Origin: an uncultured bacterium
Lineage (GTDB): Bacteria; Desulfobacterota; Binatia; HRBIN30; CADEER01
Assembly (NCBI GenBank): GCA_902826395.1
Contig: CADEER010000026.1
Span: forward strand, 1-44,031
Length of the DNA: 44,031 nt
Direction of reading: 5' to 3'
The position numbers and the translations under genes are program-made. The notes beneath the pieces were generated by a model, which made no database searches, was not told the DNA's origin, and was given only the letters and a program-made list of their open reading frames with translations. Positions 32,469 through 40,934 of the stretch are shown in pieces (position 1 is the stretch's first letter; every line of letters starts with the position of its first letter).

Positions 32469-33935
32469 ATGGCGCGTCACCTGCTGGTCGTCGACCGACC
32501 CCACAAATGGGATCTGGCGCTGCCCGGCTTCGACGTCGTCGCCGCCCGCGACTATCTGACCGAGCCCGAATACGCGGCGCTGCGCCGCGCCAAGGTCTAC
32601 AACCTGTGCCGCACCTACGGCTATCAGACCATCGGCTACTACGTATCGCTTCTCGCGGCAGCACGCGGACACCGGCCGCTGCCGTCGGTCACGACCATCC
32701 AGGACCTGCGATCCTCCGCGCTGCTCCGCATCGTCTCGGAGGATCTGCAGGACGACGTTCAGCGCGCCCTCGGGCCGTTGAAGACCGACGAGATGGTGAT
32801 CAGCATCTACTTCGGGCGCAACGTGGCCAAGCGCTACGACCGGCTCTGCCAGGCTCTGTTCAATCATTTCCCGGCACCGTTTCTGCGCGCCGAATTCAGT
32901 CGCGCCAACGGCCGCTGGCGGCTCGACAGCCTGCGGCCGATCGCGTCTTCCGACATTCCCGACAGCCACCGGGATTTCGTCACCCAGCGGGCTCGCCGCT
33001 ACTTCGAGCGCCCGCACATCGCCCGGCGAGAGGAGTTCCGCTACGATCTGGCCATCCTCGTCAACCCGGACGAAGTCGACGCGCCGTCCGATGACATCGC
33101 CATTCGGCGCTTCTGCAAGGCGGCCGAGCGCCACGGCATGCGCCCGGACATCATCGGGCGAGAAGATCTCGCTCGGGTCGCGGAGTACGATGCGCTGTTC
33201 CTGCGCGAAACGACCTACGTGAATCACCACACCTACCGCTTCGCCCGCCAGGCGGAGATGGAAGGACTGGTGGTCATCGACGATCCGACCTCGATCGTGC
33301 GCTGCACCAACAAGGTGTACCTCGCCGAGCTCTTCGACCGGCATGACATCCCCTGCCCGCGCACCATGGTCGTGCACCGCGACAACGCCGATCAGGTCGG
33401 AGCCACGCTGGGTTTCCCGTGCGTGCTCAAGAGACCGGACAGCTCCTTTTCTCAGGGCGTCGTCAAGGCGAACGACGAAGCCGAGCTGGCGATACAGCTC
33501 GACGCGTTCTTCGAGAAGTCCGAGCTCGTCGTCGCTCAAGAGTTCACGCCGTCGCCGTTCGACTGGCGCGTCGGAGTCATCGACGGACGGCCCTTGTATG
33601 CGTGCAGGTACTACATGGCCAGCGGCCACTGGCAGATCTACAAGCCGCCGGGCTCCACCGGCCGGCGCTGGGGAAAGTCGGACACCATCGCCATCGAGGA
33701 TGCACCAGCCCGCATGGTAGAGACGGCGGTACGGGCCTGCGGGTTGATCGGCAACGGGCTGTACGGTGTCGACATCAAACCGGTCGGCAAGCGCTTCTTG
33801 GTGATGGAGGTGAACGACAACCCCAGCATCGAGGCCGGCTGCGAAGATCGGATTCTCAAGGAAGAGCTCTACGACATCATCATGCGAACCATCCTCGCAC
33901 GCCTCGAAAGGCGCGGCGGGCGCGCCGGCACCTGA
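32469..33935 (+). CDS. RimK-like ATP-grasp ligase with RLAN-type N-terminal domain
   Basis: 488 residues. The N-terminal part (about 1-165: VVDRPHKWDL, ARDYL, RAKVYNLCRTYGYQTIGYYVSLL) matches my memory of the RimK-like ATP-grasp N-terminal (RLAN) domain. The C-terminal half is a RimK-type ATP-grasp domain: NKVYLAELFDRHDIPCPRTM, the ATP-binding lysine K321 in VLKRPDSSFSQGV, GVIDGRPLYACRYYM, GVDIK at 433-437 and the metal-binding MEVNDNPSIEAG at 446-457. Such enzymes activate a carboxylate as acyl phosphate and ligate it to an amine. The ATG at 32469 is preferred over a TTG at 32445. It is 10 bases before a GCS2 family gene, so the two are cotranscribed. Substrates unknown. Confidence 0.88.
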   Translation: MARHLLVVDRPHKWDLALPGFDVVAARDYLTEPEYAALRRAKVYNLCRTYGYQTIGYYVSLLAAARGHRPLPSVTTIQDLRSSALLRIVSEDLQDDVQRALGPLKTDEMVISIYFGRNVAKRYDRLCQALFNHFPAPFLRAEFSRANGRWRLDSLRPIASSDIPDSHRDFVTQRARRYFERPHIARREEFRYDLAILVNPDEVDAPSDDIAIRRFCKAAERHGMRPDIIGREDLARVAEYDALFLRETTYVNHHTYRFARQAEMEGLVVIDDPTSIVRCTNKVYLAELFDRHDIPCPRTMVVHRDNADQVGATLGFPCVLKRPDSSFSQGVVKANDEAELAIQLDAFFEKSELVVAQEFTPSPFDWRVGVIDGRPLYACRYYMASGHWQIYKPPGSTGRRWGKSDTIAIEDAPARMVETAVRACGLIGNGLYGVDIKPVGKRFLVMEVNDNPSIEAGCEDRILKEELYDIIMRTILARLERRGGRAGT

Positions 33936-33945
33936 TCGATTTTCG

Positions 33946-35181
33946 ATGACGCAGCCCGTGCTCGGTCTGTTCGAAGCCGTCGGTATCGAGATCGAATACA
34001 TGATCGTCGACAGCCAGACTCTGTCGGTGCGACCCATCGCCGACGAGCTGCTGCGCCAGGTGGGTGGCGGATACGATCTCGAAGTCGAGCTCGGCCCGGT
34101 GGCGTGGTCGAACGAGCTCGCGCTGCACGTCATCGAGATGAAGACCAACGGCCCGGCGGCCAACCTGACCGGCCTCGGCGATCTGTTCCACCAGCACGCG
34201 CTGCGCATCGAAAGCCTGTTGCAGCCGCTGGACGCCCGACTCATGCCGTCCGCGATGCATCCATGGATGGACCCGGACCACGAGCTGCGCCTCTGGCCGC
34301 ATGAGAACAACGCCATCTACTCGACGTTCGATCGCATCTTCGATTGCCGCGGCCACGGCTGGGCGAACCTGCAGAGCATGCACATCAACCTGCCATTTCG
34401 CGGCGACGCGGAGTTCGGACGCCTGCATGCGGCGATTCGCGTCCTCCTGCCGATTCTTCCCGCGCTCGCCGCCAGCTCGCCCGTAGTCGACGGCGTCCCG
34501 GCGACAACTCTCGACACGCGCATGGCGGTGTACGCGACCAACGCCCGTCGCGTGCCGTCGGTTAGCGGCATGGTGATCCCCGAGAGGGCCTACACTCGCG
34601 CCGACTACGAAAAGCGGATTCTCGGCCGCATCTACGACGACCTCGCTCCACTCGACCCGGACGGCGTACTGCGGCACGAGTGGGTGAACGCGCGCGGCTG
34701 CATCGCTCGCTTCGATCGCGACGCGATCGAGATTCGCGTCATCGACGTGCAAGAGTACCCCGCCGCCGACATCGCGATCGCCACCGCTGCCATCGCGGCG
34801 CTGCGCCGGCTGGTCGACGAGCCGGCGTGCGCGGCTTGGGACGAAGCGGTGCTCGCGGAGATTCTGGCCCGCACTGTCGCCGATGCGGACGACGCCGTCA
34901 TCGACGACCGCGACTATCTGAAGCTGCTTGGCGTTCCAGGGCGCGCACCGATCAGCGCCCGTGAGCTGTGGCTCTACGTCATCGACGAGCTGGTCGGCGA
35001 CGAGCCCGGCGCCGCGGCCGGGCAAGCTTTCTACGACACGTTCCGCCGACACGGCTGTCTCGCCCGCCGCATCCGCACGGATGTGGGGCCGAGCCCGAGC
35101 CGCCAACGCCTTCACGATTCATATCTGCGGGTATGCGATTCGTTGCGTGAAGGGCGCCCCTTCATTCCCGATGCGGCCTGA
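33946..35181 (+). CDS. GCS2-type carboxylate-amine ligase (glutamate-cysteine ligase-like)
   Basis: 411 residues. Belongs to the glutamine-synthetase-like fold family that includes GCS2 and YbdK, which form amide bonds with ATP. The N-terminal GIEIEYMIVD (13-22) contains the metal-binding glutamates; EMKTNGPAANL (64-74), HPWMDPDHE, GWANLQSMHINLPF (138-151) and IEIRVIDVQEYP are other family landmarks. It is shorter than GshA and closer to the YbdK-like group. No ribosome-binding site is evident, so translation may be coupled to the upstream ligase (10-base gap). The stop overlaps the start of the next gene by 11 bases. Substrates are unknown; glutathione synthesis is not supported by neighbours such as gshB. 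Confidence 0.85.
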   Translation: MTQPVLGLFEAVGIEIEYMIVDSQTLSVRPIADELLRQVGGGYDLEVELGPVAWSNELALHVIEMKTNGPAANLTGLGDLFHQHALRIESLLQPLDARLMPSAMHPWMDPDHELRLWPHENNAIYSTFDRIFDCRGHGWANLQSMHINLPFRGDAEFGRLHAAIRVLLPILPALAASSPVVDGVPATTLDTRMAVYATNARRVPSVSGMVIPERAYTRADYEKRILGRIYDDLAPLDPDGVLRHEWVNARGCIARFDRDAIEIRVIDVQEYPAADIAIATAAIAALRRLVDEPACAAWDEAVLAEILARTVADADDAVIDDRDYLKLLGVPGRAPISARELWLYVIDELVGDEPGAAAGQAFYDTFRRHGCLARRIRTDVGPSPSRQRLHDSYLRVCDSLREGRPFIPDAA

Positions 35182-35875
35182 GTCGCTAGTTTTCTCCTGC
35201 GAGCACGCCACCAATCGCATCCCTGCCCCGTACCGCCGACTGTTTCGCGGCGCCCGTGAAGAGCTGCGCAGCCACCGCGGTTGGGACCGCGGCGCATTGC
35301 GCGTCGCCGCCGCGCTCGCGAAACACTTCCGCGCCCCACTCTTTGCCGGCGAGGCGTCGCGCCTGCTGATCGATCTCAACCGCTCGCTGCACCATCCGCG
35401 CGTTTTCTCGGAGCGCACGCGAGGCTTGCCGGCGATCGAACGAATGCGTCTCGTCGATCGCCACTACGCCCCTTACCGCGCCGCGGTCGAAGCCTCGCTC
35501 CGCAACGCCCTCGCCGATGGAGGGCGAGTCGTTCACGTTTCGGTGCACAGCTTCACGCCGATCTGGAAAGGCTCGCCGCGGACAGCGGAGATCGGCCTGC
35601 TATACGATCCCCGCAGGCCGTTCGAGCGCCGTATAGCCGCGACCTGGAAGAGCGCGATGCTGGACATCGCTCCGCAACTGCGAGTCCGCCGCAATTATCC
35701 GTACCGCGGCACCAGCGACGGGTTCAGCGTCGCACTGCGCCAAACCGTCCGCTCGCCGCGCTACGGCTGCATCGAGCTCGAGATCAACCAAGCCCTGCTG
35801 CGCAACGCATCGGCGGCGCGTCTGCAGCAATGGCTCGGCAAGTCGCTCCACCGAGCGCTCGAGGCGCTGCGATAG
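35171..35875 (+). CDS. N-formylglutamate amidohydrolase-like hydrolase
   Basis: 234 residues from the ATG at 35171, which overlaps the ligase stop by 11 bases. Landmarks of the N-formylglutamate amidohydrolase (FGase) family are FSCEHATNRIP near the N-terminus, SRLLIDLNRSLHHP, VHVSVHSFTP and IELEINQALL; the EH and VHS motifs are probable zinc or catalytic elements. The family cleaves N-acyl glutamate bonds in histidine degradation, but no hut genes are present. In this operon it more likely hydrolyses or edits an amide product of the two ligases upstream. The open frame continues upstream in the ligase reading region, but that part is not conserved. Confidence 0.83.
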   Translation: MRPESLVFSCEHATNRIPAPYRRLFRGAREELRSHRGWDRGALRVAAALAKHFRAPLFAGEASRLLIDLNRSLHHPRVFSERTRGLPAIERMRLVDRHYAPYRAAVEASLRNALADGGRVVHVSVHSFTPIWKGSPRTAEIGLLYDPRRPFERRIAATWKSAMLDIAPQLRVRRNYPYRGTSDGFSVALRQTVRSPRYGCIELEINQALLRNASAARLQQWLGKSLHRALEALR

Positions 35876-35969
35876 AGCGAACGACCACCCGCAGCCTCGG
35901 CCTTGCAGGAAACAGTACCGGTCAGTAGCGTCGATCAGCCGCAGGAATATCCCACGGGAGGGGATTCTA

Positions 35970-37883
35970 ATGAAGGTGACGTCACCGGCATCCACACTGT
36001 TGCTGCTCGCCGCTGCGATCTCGTTCTCCACGGAGGCCCGAGCGGGTACCTGCGAGGAGGAGTTCGACAGCACCTACGAGCTCATCCAGAAGGCGATCTT
36101 CGAGAACAAGGGATGCACGGCCGACGCATGCCACGGAAGCTCGGTGCAGGGCGGGCTGGATTTGCGCGCCGGCGCCTCCTACGACGCCCTGGTCGACGCC
36201 GAAGCCGAGTCGGTCCCGGACTTCATGCGCGTCGTGCCAGGACAGAAGGAGCAGAGCCTGCTCTGGTTCAATCTCGCCGCCGCGACGATCCCGAGCCAGT
36301 GGGAAGCGCCGCTGCGGCCGATGCCTATCGGCGTCGAGCCGCTGACCCTCGACGAGCTCGAAGCCATGCGCGTGTGGATCGAATCCGGAGCGCCGCGCGA
36401 TGGCGTGCTACCAGTGACCGGCGAGCTTCTCGATGCCTGCCTGCCGCCGGCGAAGCCGATCGAAATCGCACCGCTCGATCCGCCGCCAGCCGGTGAAGGC
36501 GTGCAGCTCCGGATGCCGCGTTGGGAGCTTCCCGCGCAGGGCGAGGACGAAGTTTGCTTCGTCAGTTACTACGATTTGTCCGATCAGATTCCCCAAAAAT
36601 ACCGCAGCGCCGATGGCACGACCTTCCGCTACAACCGCATCCAGATCCGCCAAGACCCACTCAGTCATCACTTGATCGTCAACCGCTACGGCGGCAGCAC
36701 CGGCGGCCTGGCCAGCGACTTCCGCTGCCGCGGCGGCGATCGAAACGGTCAGACCTGCGAACCGACCGACCTCGACGCGTGCGGCACGGGCGTGTGTGGC
36801 AGCCGAGTCGTCAGCAGCTTTGCATGCATCGAGTTCGACGGCGGCATCGGCGCCTTCGGCGGCGGCTTCACCGGCACACAGGAGACCGCCACCGAGCAGC
36901 AGTTGCTGCCCGGCGTCTACGACCAACTACCCGTCAAGGGCTGGATTCTCTGGAACTCGCACGCCTTCAACCTCACCGACGAGAGCGGAAAGATCGAGGC
37001 GTGGTTGAACTTCGATTTCGCCGAGCCGGAGGAGCAAGTCTTCCCCGGACGCGACATCTTCACCGCGTCGTCGATCTTCGACATGACCGTGCCGCCCTTC
37101 GAGGCTCGCGAGGTCTGCAGCATCTACTCCCTGCCGCCACGCGCCAAGCTCTTCGAGTTGAGCTCCCACACCCACCAGCGCGGCATCCGGTTCCAGACCT
37201 TCCTCGGCGCCTTCCAATGCGACGGCGGACCCAACAACGGCCGCGCCTGCTCGCCGTACGGGCCGGACGAAGACTTCGACACTCCGGACTTGTGCGCCGG
37301 CGCGAGGTGCGTCTCGCGTGTGCCTCCGGAAGCCGGCGACTGCAACGGCGATTTGCGGGTGACGATCGACGAGATCATCCGCGCCGTGAACATCTCGCTC
37401 GGGCGGCAACCACAGTCGAGCTGCCCGCACGCCAATCCCGACGGCGACGCGTCGGTCGAAATCTCGGAGATCATCCTCGCCGTCAAATCCAGCGTGAACG
37501 GCGGCTTCCGCAATCCCGACGACAGCCTGCTCTACAAGAGTCTGGTCTACAACGATCCGGCGATCATGCATTTCGACCCGCCGCTCACCTTCGCCGGCAA
37601 CGGATCACCGTCGGCGCTGCGCAGCCTCACCTACTGCTCTCTCTACGACAACGGCTTCAGCGATCCGGACGGCGTCAAGACCAACACGCGCTCGCCGAAC
37701 TCCTGCCTCGCCACGAACTGTTCGCAGGGACGCATCGGTCAATCGTGCCGGGCGTCCAACCACGCCGCATGTGACACCAGCCCCGGCGCCGGCGACGGGC
37801 TGTGCGACGCCTGCACTCTAAACGGAGGTGCGACCACGGAGGACGAGATGTTCATCCTCCTCGGGTCGTACTACGTGGACTGA
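35970..37883 (+). CDS. Secreted cytochrome-c-like/PHM-type copper monooxygenase fusion
   Basis: 637 residues. Signal peptide 1-25 (LLLLAAAISFSTEARA). An N-terminal domain (about 28-140) has CTADACHG with C49-x4-C54-H55, an atypical c-type haem motif, then GGLDLRAGASYDALV and a possible axial Met118 in PLRPMPIG. The remainder fits the two-lobed copper type II monooxygenase fold of PHM/DBM. Ligand candidates are H233-H234 in LSHHLIV and H331 in WNSHAFNL for the first copper, H400 and H402 in SSHTHQRG and M627 in DEMFILLGSYY for the second. Two dockerin-like segments (DCNGDLRVTIDEIIRAVNI at 458-476 and PDGDASVEISEIILAV at 490-505) interrupt the second lobe. Cys-rich insertions are present. GGGAGGGG precedes the ATG. 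The substrate is unknown. Confidence 0.78.
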   Translation: MKVTSPASTLLLLAAAISFSTEARAGTCEEEFDSTYELIQKAIFENKGCTADACHGSSVQGGLDLRAGASYDALVDAEAESVPDFMRVVPGQKEQSLLWFNLAAATIPSQWEAPLRPMPIGVEPLTLDELEAMRVWIESGAPRDGVLPVTGELLDACLPPAKPIEIAPLDPPPAGEGVQLRMPRWELPAQGEDEVCFVSYYDLSDQIPQKYRSADGTTFRYNRIQIRQDPLSHHLIVNRYGGSTGGLASDFRCRGGDRNGQTCEPTDLDACGTGVCGSRVVSSFACIEFDGGIGAFGGGFTGTQETATEQQLLPGVYDQLPVKGWILWNSHAFNLTDESGKIEAWLNFDFAEPEEQVFPGRDIFTASSIFDMTVPPFEAREVCSIYSLPPRAKLFELSSHTHQRGIRFQTFLGAFQCDGGPNNGRACSPYGPDEDFDTPDLCAGARCVSRVPPEAGDCNGDLRVTIDEIIRAVNISLGRQPQSSCPHANPDGDASVEISEIILAVKSSVNGGFRNPDDSLLYKSLVYNDPAIMHFDPPLTFAGNGSPSALRSLTYCSLYDNGFSDPDGVKTNTRSPNSCLATNCSQGRIGQSCRASNHAACDTSPGAGDGLCDACTLNGGATTEDEMFILLGSYYVD

Positions 37884-37963
37884 CGGATGCGGCGGCGGGT
37901 GCGCGTCTCTATCGCAGAGCGCGCCGCCGCCGCACAGACTCGATGCCGGCCGTTGCCGGCGCG

Positions 37964-39211
37964 TCAGTCTTGGGTGATCGCCCAATCGAAGCGAACCTCG
38001 AGCGGATCGTGGTCGCTCAAGGGCTCGCCTTCGCCGTCGACGAAGGTCTCGGTCGCGAAGAGCCACGATGTCGGCGTGATGGTGATCTCGTCGCTGCTGC
38101 GGAACAGGAACTTGTCGATGCGGCCCGGCTGCGGGCAACCGAGCGCTGCGCAGACGTCGACGAGGCCGGTTTCGGTCAGCAAGCGTTGGAACTGTGTCGA
38201 ATCGGGCTCGGTGTTGGTGTGCAGGTTGAAGTCGCCGCCGACGATGATCGCCCGCCCTTCCGAGACCGACGCAATGAACGTCGACAACTGCGTGATCCCC
38301 TCGTCGCGCAGCACGTCATCTTCCGGGTCGCTCCCGGCCTCCATGTGGAGGTTGTAGACGTCCACGGAAAAGCCCGGCATCAAGACCATCCGAGCGAAGC
38401 TGAAGCCCTTGAGCGCCAGGCAGTCGGCGGCGCTGTTGTGGCACCCTTCCCAGCGTTCGCGGACAACTTCCGGCAAAAAGAACATGCGCGACATGCGATT
38501 CAGACCATCGCCAAGGAGAGCGCTCGGGCGCTCGGGATCATTACCCAGGGGATGCGTCGCGGGAACCGACTTGTACGCATGATCCGCATCGGCAACCAGC
38601 AACTCGTGATAGACGCGCAAGGGCGCGAGCGGATTCGGATCGGGGGTCTGCCAGCTCTCCTGCACCAGCACGAGGTCGTAGGCGTTCAACAGCGGGCTGA
38701 TGATCGGCGTGTTGGTAGCAGGGTGCGAACCCGATATCCCCTCGGGCAACCCCGCTACATTGTAGGAGAGAGCCAGGAAACTGCCCTCCGTGACCGCCGG
38801 AAGCACCGCCTTCGCCGACGGTTCGCACAGCAATTGCGGCTTGACGATCTCGAGCTGGCTGACTCCGAGGTCGCTGCTGACCTCGACCCGCGGCCTCGCC
38901 GCGGCGTCGAGCTTGGGCCCCTTCAGCTTGTAGCAAACGAGGTGGGCCTCGGAATCTTCGGGATTCTCACCCACGTCTGCCGAAGGATTACAGAGCAGGA
39001 AGGGACGAGTCGCCGTGAACTCACCATTGTTGACGCCGAATTGATCGGCCAACACGAAGGATGATTTTTCGAACTTGGGACTCTTAAGGTCGTTCGCCTT
39101 GTAGCACTTGTAATCGTCGAGCGCAGAGCCCGGACCGGCCGATGTCGCCAGCGAGATCAACGCAAACCAGAAGACTACGCCCACAGCATCCTTGCGAAAG
39201 ATGAATCTCAT
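37964..39211 (-). CDS. Secreted endonuclease/exonuclease/phosphatase-family protein with DUF7450-like domain
   Basis: 415 residues from the ATG at 39211, giving a signal peptide of about 1-31 (VVFWFALISLATSAGPGSA). Residues about 32-140 hold a Cys-paired two-repeat domain: DDYKCYKANDLKSPKF, LADQFGVNNGEF, LLCNPSADV, then LVCYKLKGPK and LLCEPSAKA; I recognise this as DUF7450-like. The C-terminal EEP domain has FLALSYNVAGLPE, LVLVQES (metal-binding Glu), DVYNLHMEAGSDPED, VGGDFNLH and the terminal SDHDPLEV with the catalytic His. This suggests a metal-dependent phosphodiesterase: sphingomyelinase C-like, nuclease or inositol phosphatase. Open frame extends to 39610 but that part overlaps a PlsC gene on the other strand. 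Convergent to the monooxygenase gene. Confidence 0.82.
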   Translation of the reverse strand: MRFIFRKDAVGVVFWFALISLATSAGPGSALDDYKCYKANDLKSPKFEKSSFVLADQFGVNNGEFTATRPFLLCNPSADVGENPEDSEAHLVCYKLKGPKLDAAARPRVEVSSDLGVSQLEIVKPQLLCEPSAKAVLPAVTEGSFLALSYNVAGLPEGISGSHPATNTPIISPLLNAYDLVLVQESWQTPDPNPLAPLRVYHELLVADADHAYKSVPATHPLGNDPERPSALLGDGLNRMSRMFFLPEVVRERWEGCHNSAADCLALKGFSFARMVLMPGFSVDVYNLHMEAGSDPEDDVLRDEGITQLSTFIASVSEGRAIIVGGDFNLHTNTEPDSTQFQRLLTETGLVDVCAALGCPQPGRIDKFLFRSSDEITITPTSWLFATETFVDGEGEPLSDHDPLEVRFDWAITQD

Positions 39212-39298
39212 GGACCGGCACGTTAGGCCGCCGCACATTCGAGAGGCAAGCAAAACTCCGCCCGCCGCGCTCGAGCGGACTCGACGGGCGGACAACGG

Positions 39299-40090
39299 AT
39301 GCGATATGAAGTTCCCATGTTGATCAAACGCCTCGGATCGACCGTCTTCTGGGCTTTTCTCCTCGTCAGCTCGCTGCTGCTCTTTCCGATCGCGGCACTG
39401 ATCTGGGCGGTCACCTTCCTGTTCGATCGCAGGCTGGTGCTGCTGCATCAGTTCACGTGCTTCTGGGGCTCCCTCTACACCTGGCTCAATCCGGTCTGGC
39501 GCGTGACGGTCGAAGGGCGCGACAAGATCAAGGCCGGTGCAACCTACGTGATGGTCGCCAACCACCAATCGCTGCTCGACATCCTGGTGCTCTTCCGCCT
39601 CTTCAAGCACTTCAAGTGGGTATCGAAGATCGAAAACTTCTACATACCGCTGATCGGCTGGAACATGTCGCTCAACCGCTACATCAAACTGCGACGCGGC
39701 GACAAAGAAAGCATCGACCAGATGATGAAGGCCTGCGACGAGACGCTGGCCTCCGGCAGCTCGATCATGATGTTCCCCGAAGGCACGCGCTCGACCGACG
39801 GCAAGCTAAAGGCCTTCAAGCACGGGGCCTTCACCCTCGCAAAGCGCGCCCAGGTGCCGATCCTGCCGATCATCATCGAGGGCACCGCGAGTGCCCTGCC
39901 CAAGCGCGGCTTCCTCCTGCAGGGCCGTCACGCGATCCGGATTCGAGTGCTCGACGCGATTTCCTACCAGAGTTTCAAGGACATCTCGGTCGAGACCCTG
40001 ACCGACAAGGTGCGGTCGATGATCGCCGCCGAGCTCGATCCGCACGGCGAAGACGGCGACACCGAATTGCTCGCTGCGTCCGGCCGCTGA
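39299..40090 (+). CDS. plsC: 1-acyl-sn-glycerol-3-phosphate acyltransferase (PlsC-like)
   Basis: Acylates lysophosphatidic acid to phosphatidic acid in membrane phospholipid synthesis. 263 residues. One or two N-terminal membrane segments (about 11-40), then the acyltransferase motif I NHQSLLD (H-x4-D), motif II-like SKIENFYIPLIGW, motif III FPEGTRSTDGKL and motif IV VPILPIIIEGT. The ATG at 39299 follows GGCGGA; an ATG at 39317 is an alternative. Divergent from the EEP protein and convergent with the carbonic anhydrase gene (19-base gap). Confidence 0.9.
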   Translation: MRYEVPMLIKRLGSTVFWAFLLVSSLLLFPIAALIWAVTFLFDRRLVLLHQFTCFWGSLYTWLNPVWRVTVEGRDKIKAGATYVMVANHQSLLDILVLFRLFKHFKWVSKIENFYIPLIGWNMSLNRYIKLRRGDKESIDQMMKACDETLASGSSIMMFPEGTRSTDGKLKAFKHGAFTLAKRAQVPILPIIIEGTASALPKRGFLLQGRHAIRIRVLDAISYQSFKDISVETLTDKVRSMIAAELDPHGEDGDTELLAASGR

Positions 40091-40109
40091 GACGGCGCGC
40101 GGCGCGCGA

Positions 40110-40760
40110 TTACTTGGGGGCGGGTCCGCTCGAATCCGCCGTCGGCCCGTTCAGCGGCTCGAAGCCTTCGGCGCTGCTCGTGTAAGCGGACACAATGCCG
40201 CTCGGGATGTCGTACACCCATCCGTGCAGCTCGATCGCCTTGCGCTCGAGCGCCGAAGCGACAGCGGGGTGGGCCCGCAGATTGGAAAGCTGAACGAGAA
40301 CGTTGATCTCGGTCGCCTTCTCGAGCAGCGCGTCTCCCGTCAGGCCGGCGGCGGTGCGCTCGACGATCGAGAGCACCGGTTCGGCGTGCTGCAACCAGTG
40401 CGTCACCGCCGGCAGATGGGCGTGCGTCTCCGGCTGCAGCAGCGAGATCATCGCACCGCAGCCGCTGTGGCCGCACAAGACGATGTGCTCGACACCCAGG
40501 ACGTTGACGGCGAATTCGACCGCCGCCGCTTCGCCGCCCACGCCGCTGTCGTACGGCGGAACGACGTTGCCTGCGTTGCGAATCACAAACAGCTCGCCCG
40601 GTTTGGCCATCGTGATCAGGTTCGGATCGACCCGCGAGTCAGAGCACGCGATCATCAGCGTCTCCGGACTCTGACCCGAAGCCAGATTGGCGAAGAGCTC
40701 GCGCTCCTCCGCCTGCACCGTATGCACGAAACGCCTAAGACCTCCGATGAGCTTTTCCAT
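40110..40760 (-). CDS. Beta-class carbonic anhydrase
   Basis: Zinc enzyme that interconverts CO2 and bicarbonate. 216 residues, the usual length of this class. The zinc ligands are C39 (in ACSDSRVDP), H98 and C101 (in CGHSGCGAM), with the catalytic Asp41-Arg43 dyad. VIRNAGNVVPP and GGEAAAVEFAVNVLGVEHIVL are further family signatures. It ends 19 bases from the convergent plsC. It could supply bicarbonate to biotin-dependent carboxylases such as the one at the right edge, though they are not linked in one operon. Confidence 0.93.
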   Translation of the reverse strand: MEKLIGGLRRFVHTVQAEERELFANLASGQSPETLMIACSDSRVDPNLITMAKPGELFVIRNAGNVVPPYDSGVGGEAAAVEFAVNVLGVEHIVLCGHSGCGAMISLLQPETHAHLPAVTHWLQHAEPVLSIVERTAAGLTGDALLEKATEINVLVQLSNLRAHPAVASALERKAIELHGWVYDIPSGIVSAYTSSAEGFEPLNGPTADSSGPAPK

Positions 40761-40934
40761 AACCGCGAGTCTCTATGGCGAGTCGGCTCACGCCAGCGAA
40801 CCTGCGCCGCCGTCGCCCGCCATCGCCATCCAGGAATCAGCTTGAGGTGTCGAAACTGGCGGCAGCCTACATGTTCGATCGCTGCAGCGCGAGACGCGGG
40901 GTAGGGTCCAGTGCGCCCCCTGAAAAGCCGGCTG

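Noticed and set aside
31830-34316. An 828-codon open frame on the minus strand opposite the SET and ATP-grasp genes
   Set aside because: It is a shadow caused by GC-rich codon bias; the plus strand has clear SET and ATP-grasp motifs over the same bases, and the minus translation is low-complexity with no domain.
33880-35115. A 411-codon minus-strand open frame
   Set aside because: It mirrors the GCS2 gene codon for codon and lacks any recognisable motif or ribosome-binding site.
37802-39064. A 420-codon plus-strand open frame
   Set aside because: It lies opposite the EEP-family gene, whose catalytic motifs are intact; composition is Arg/Asp-rich shadow type.
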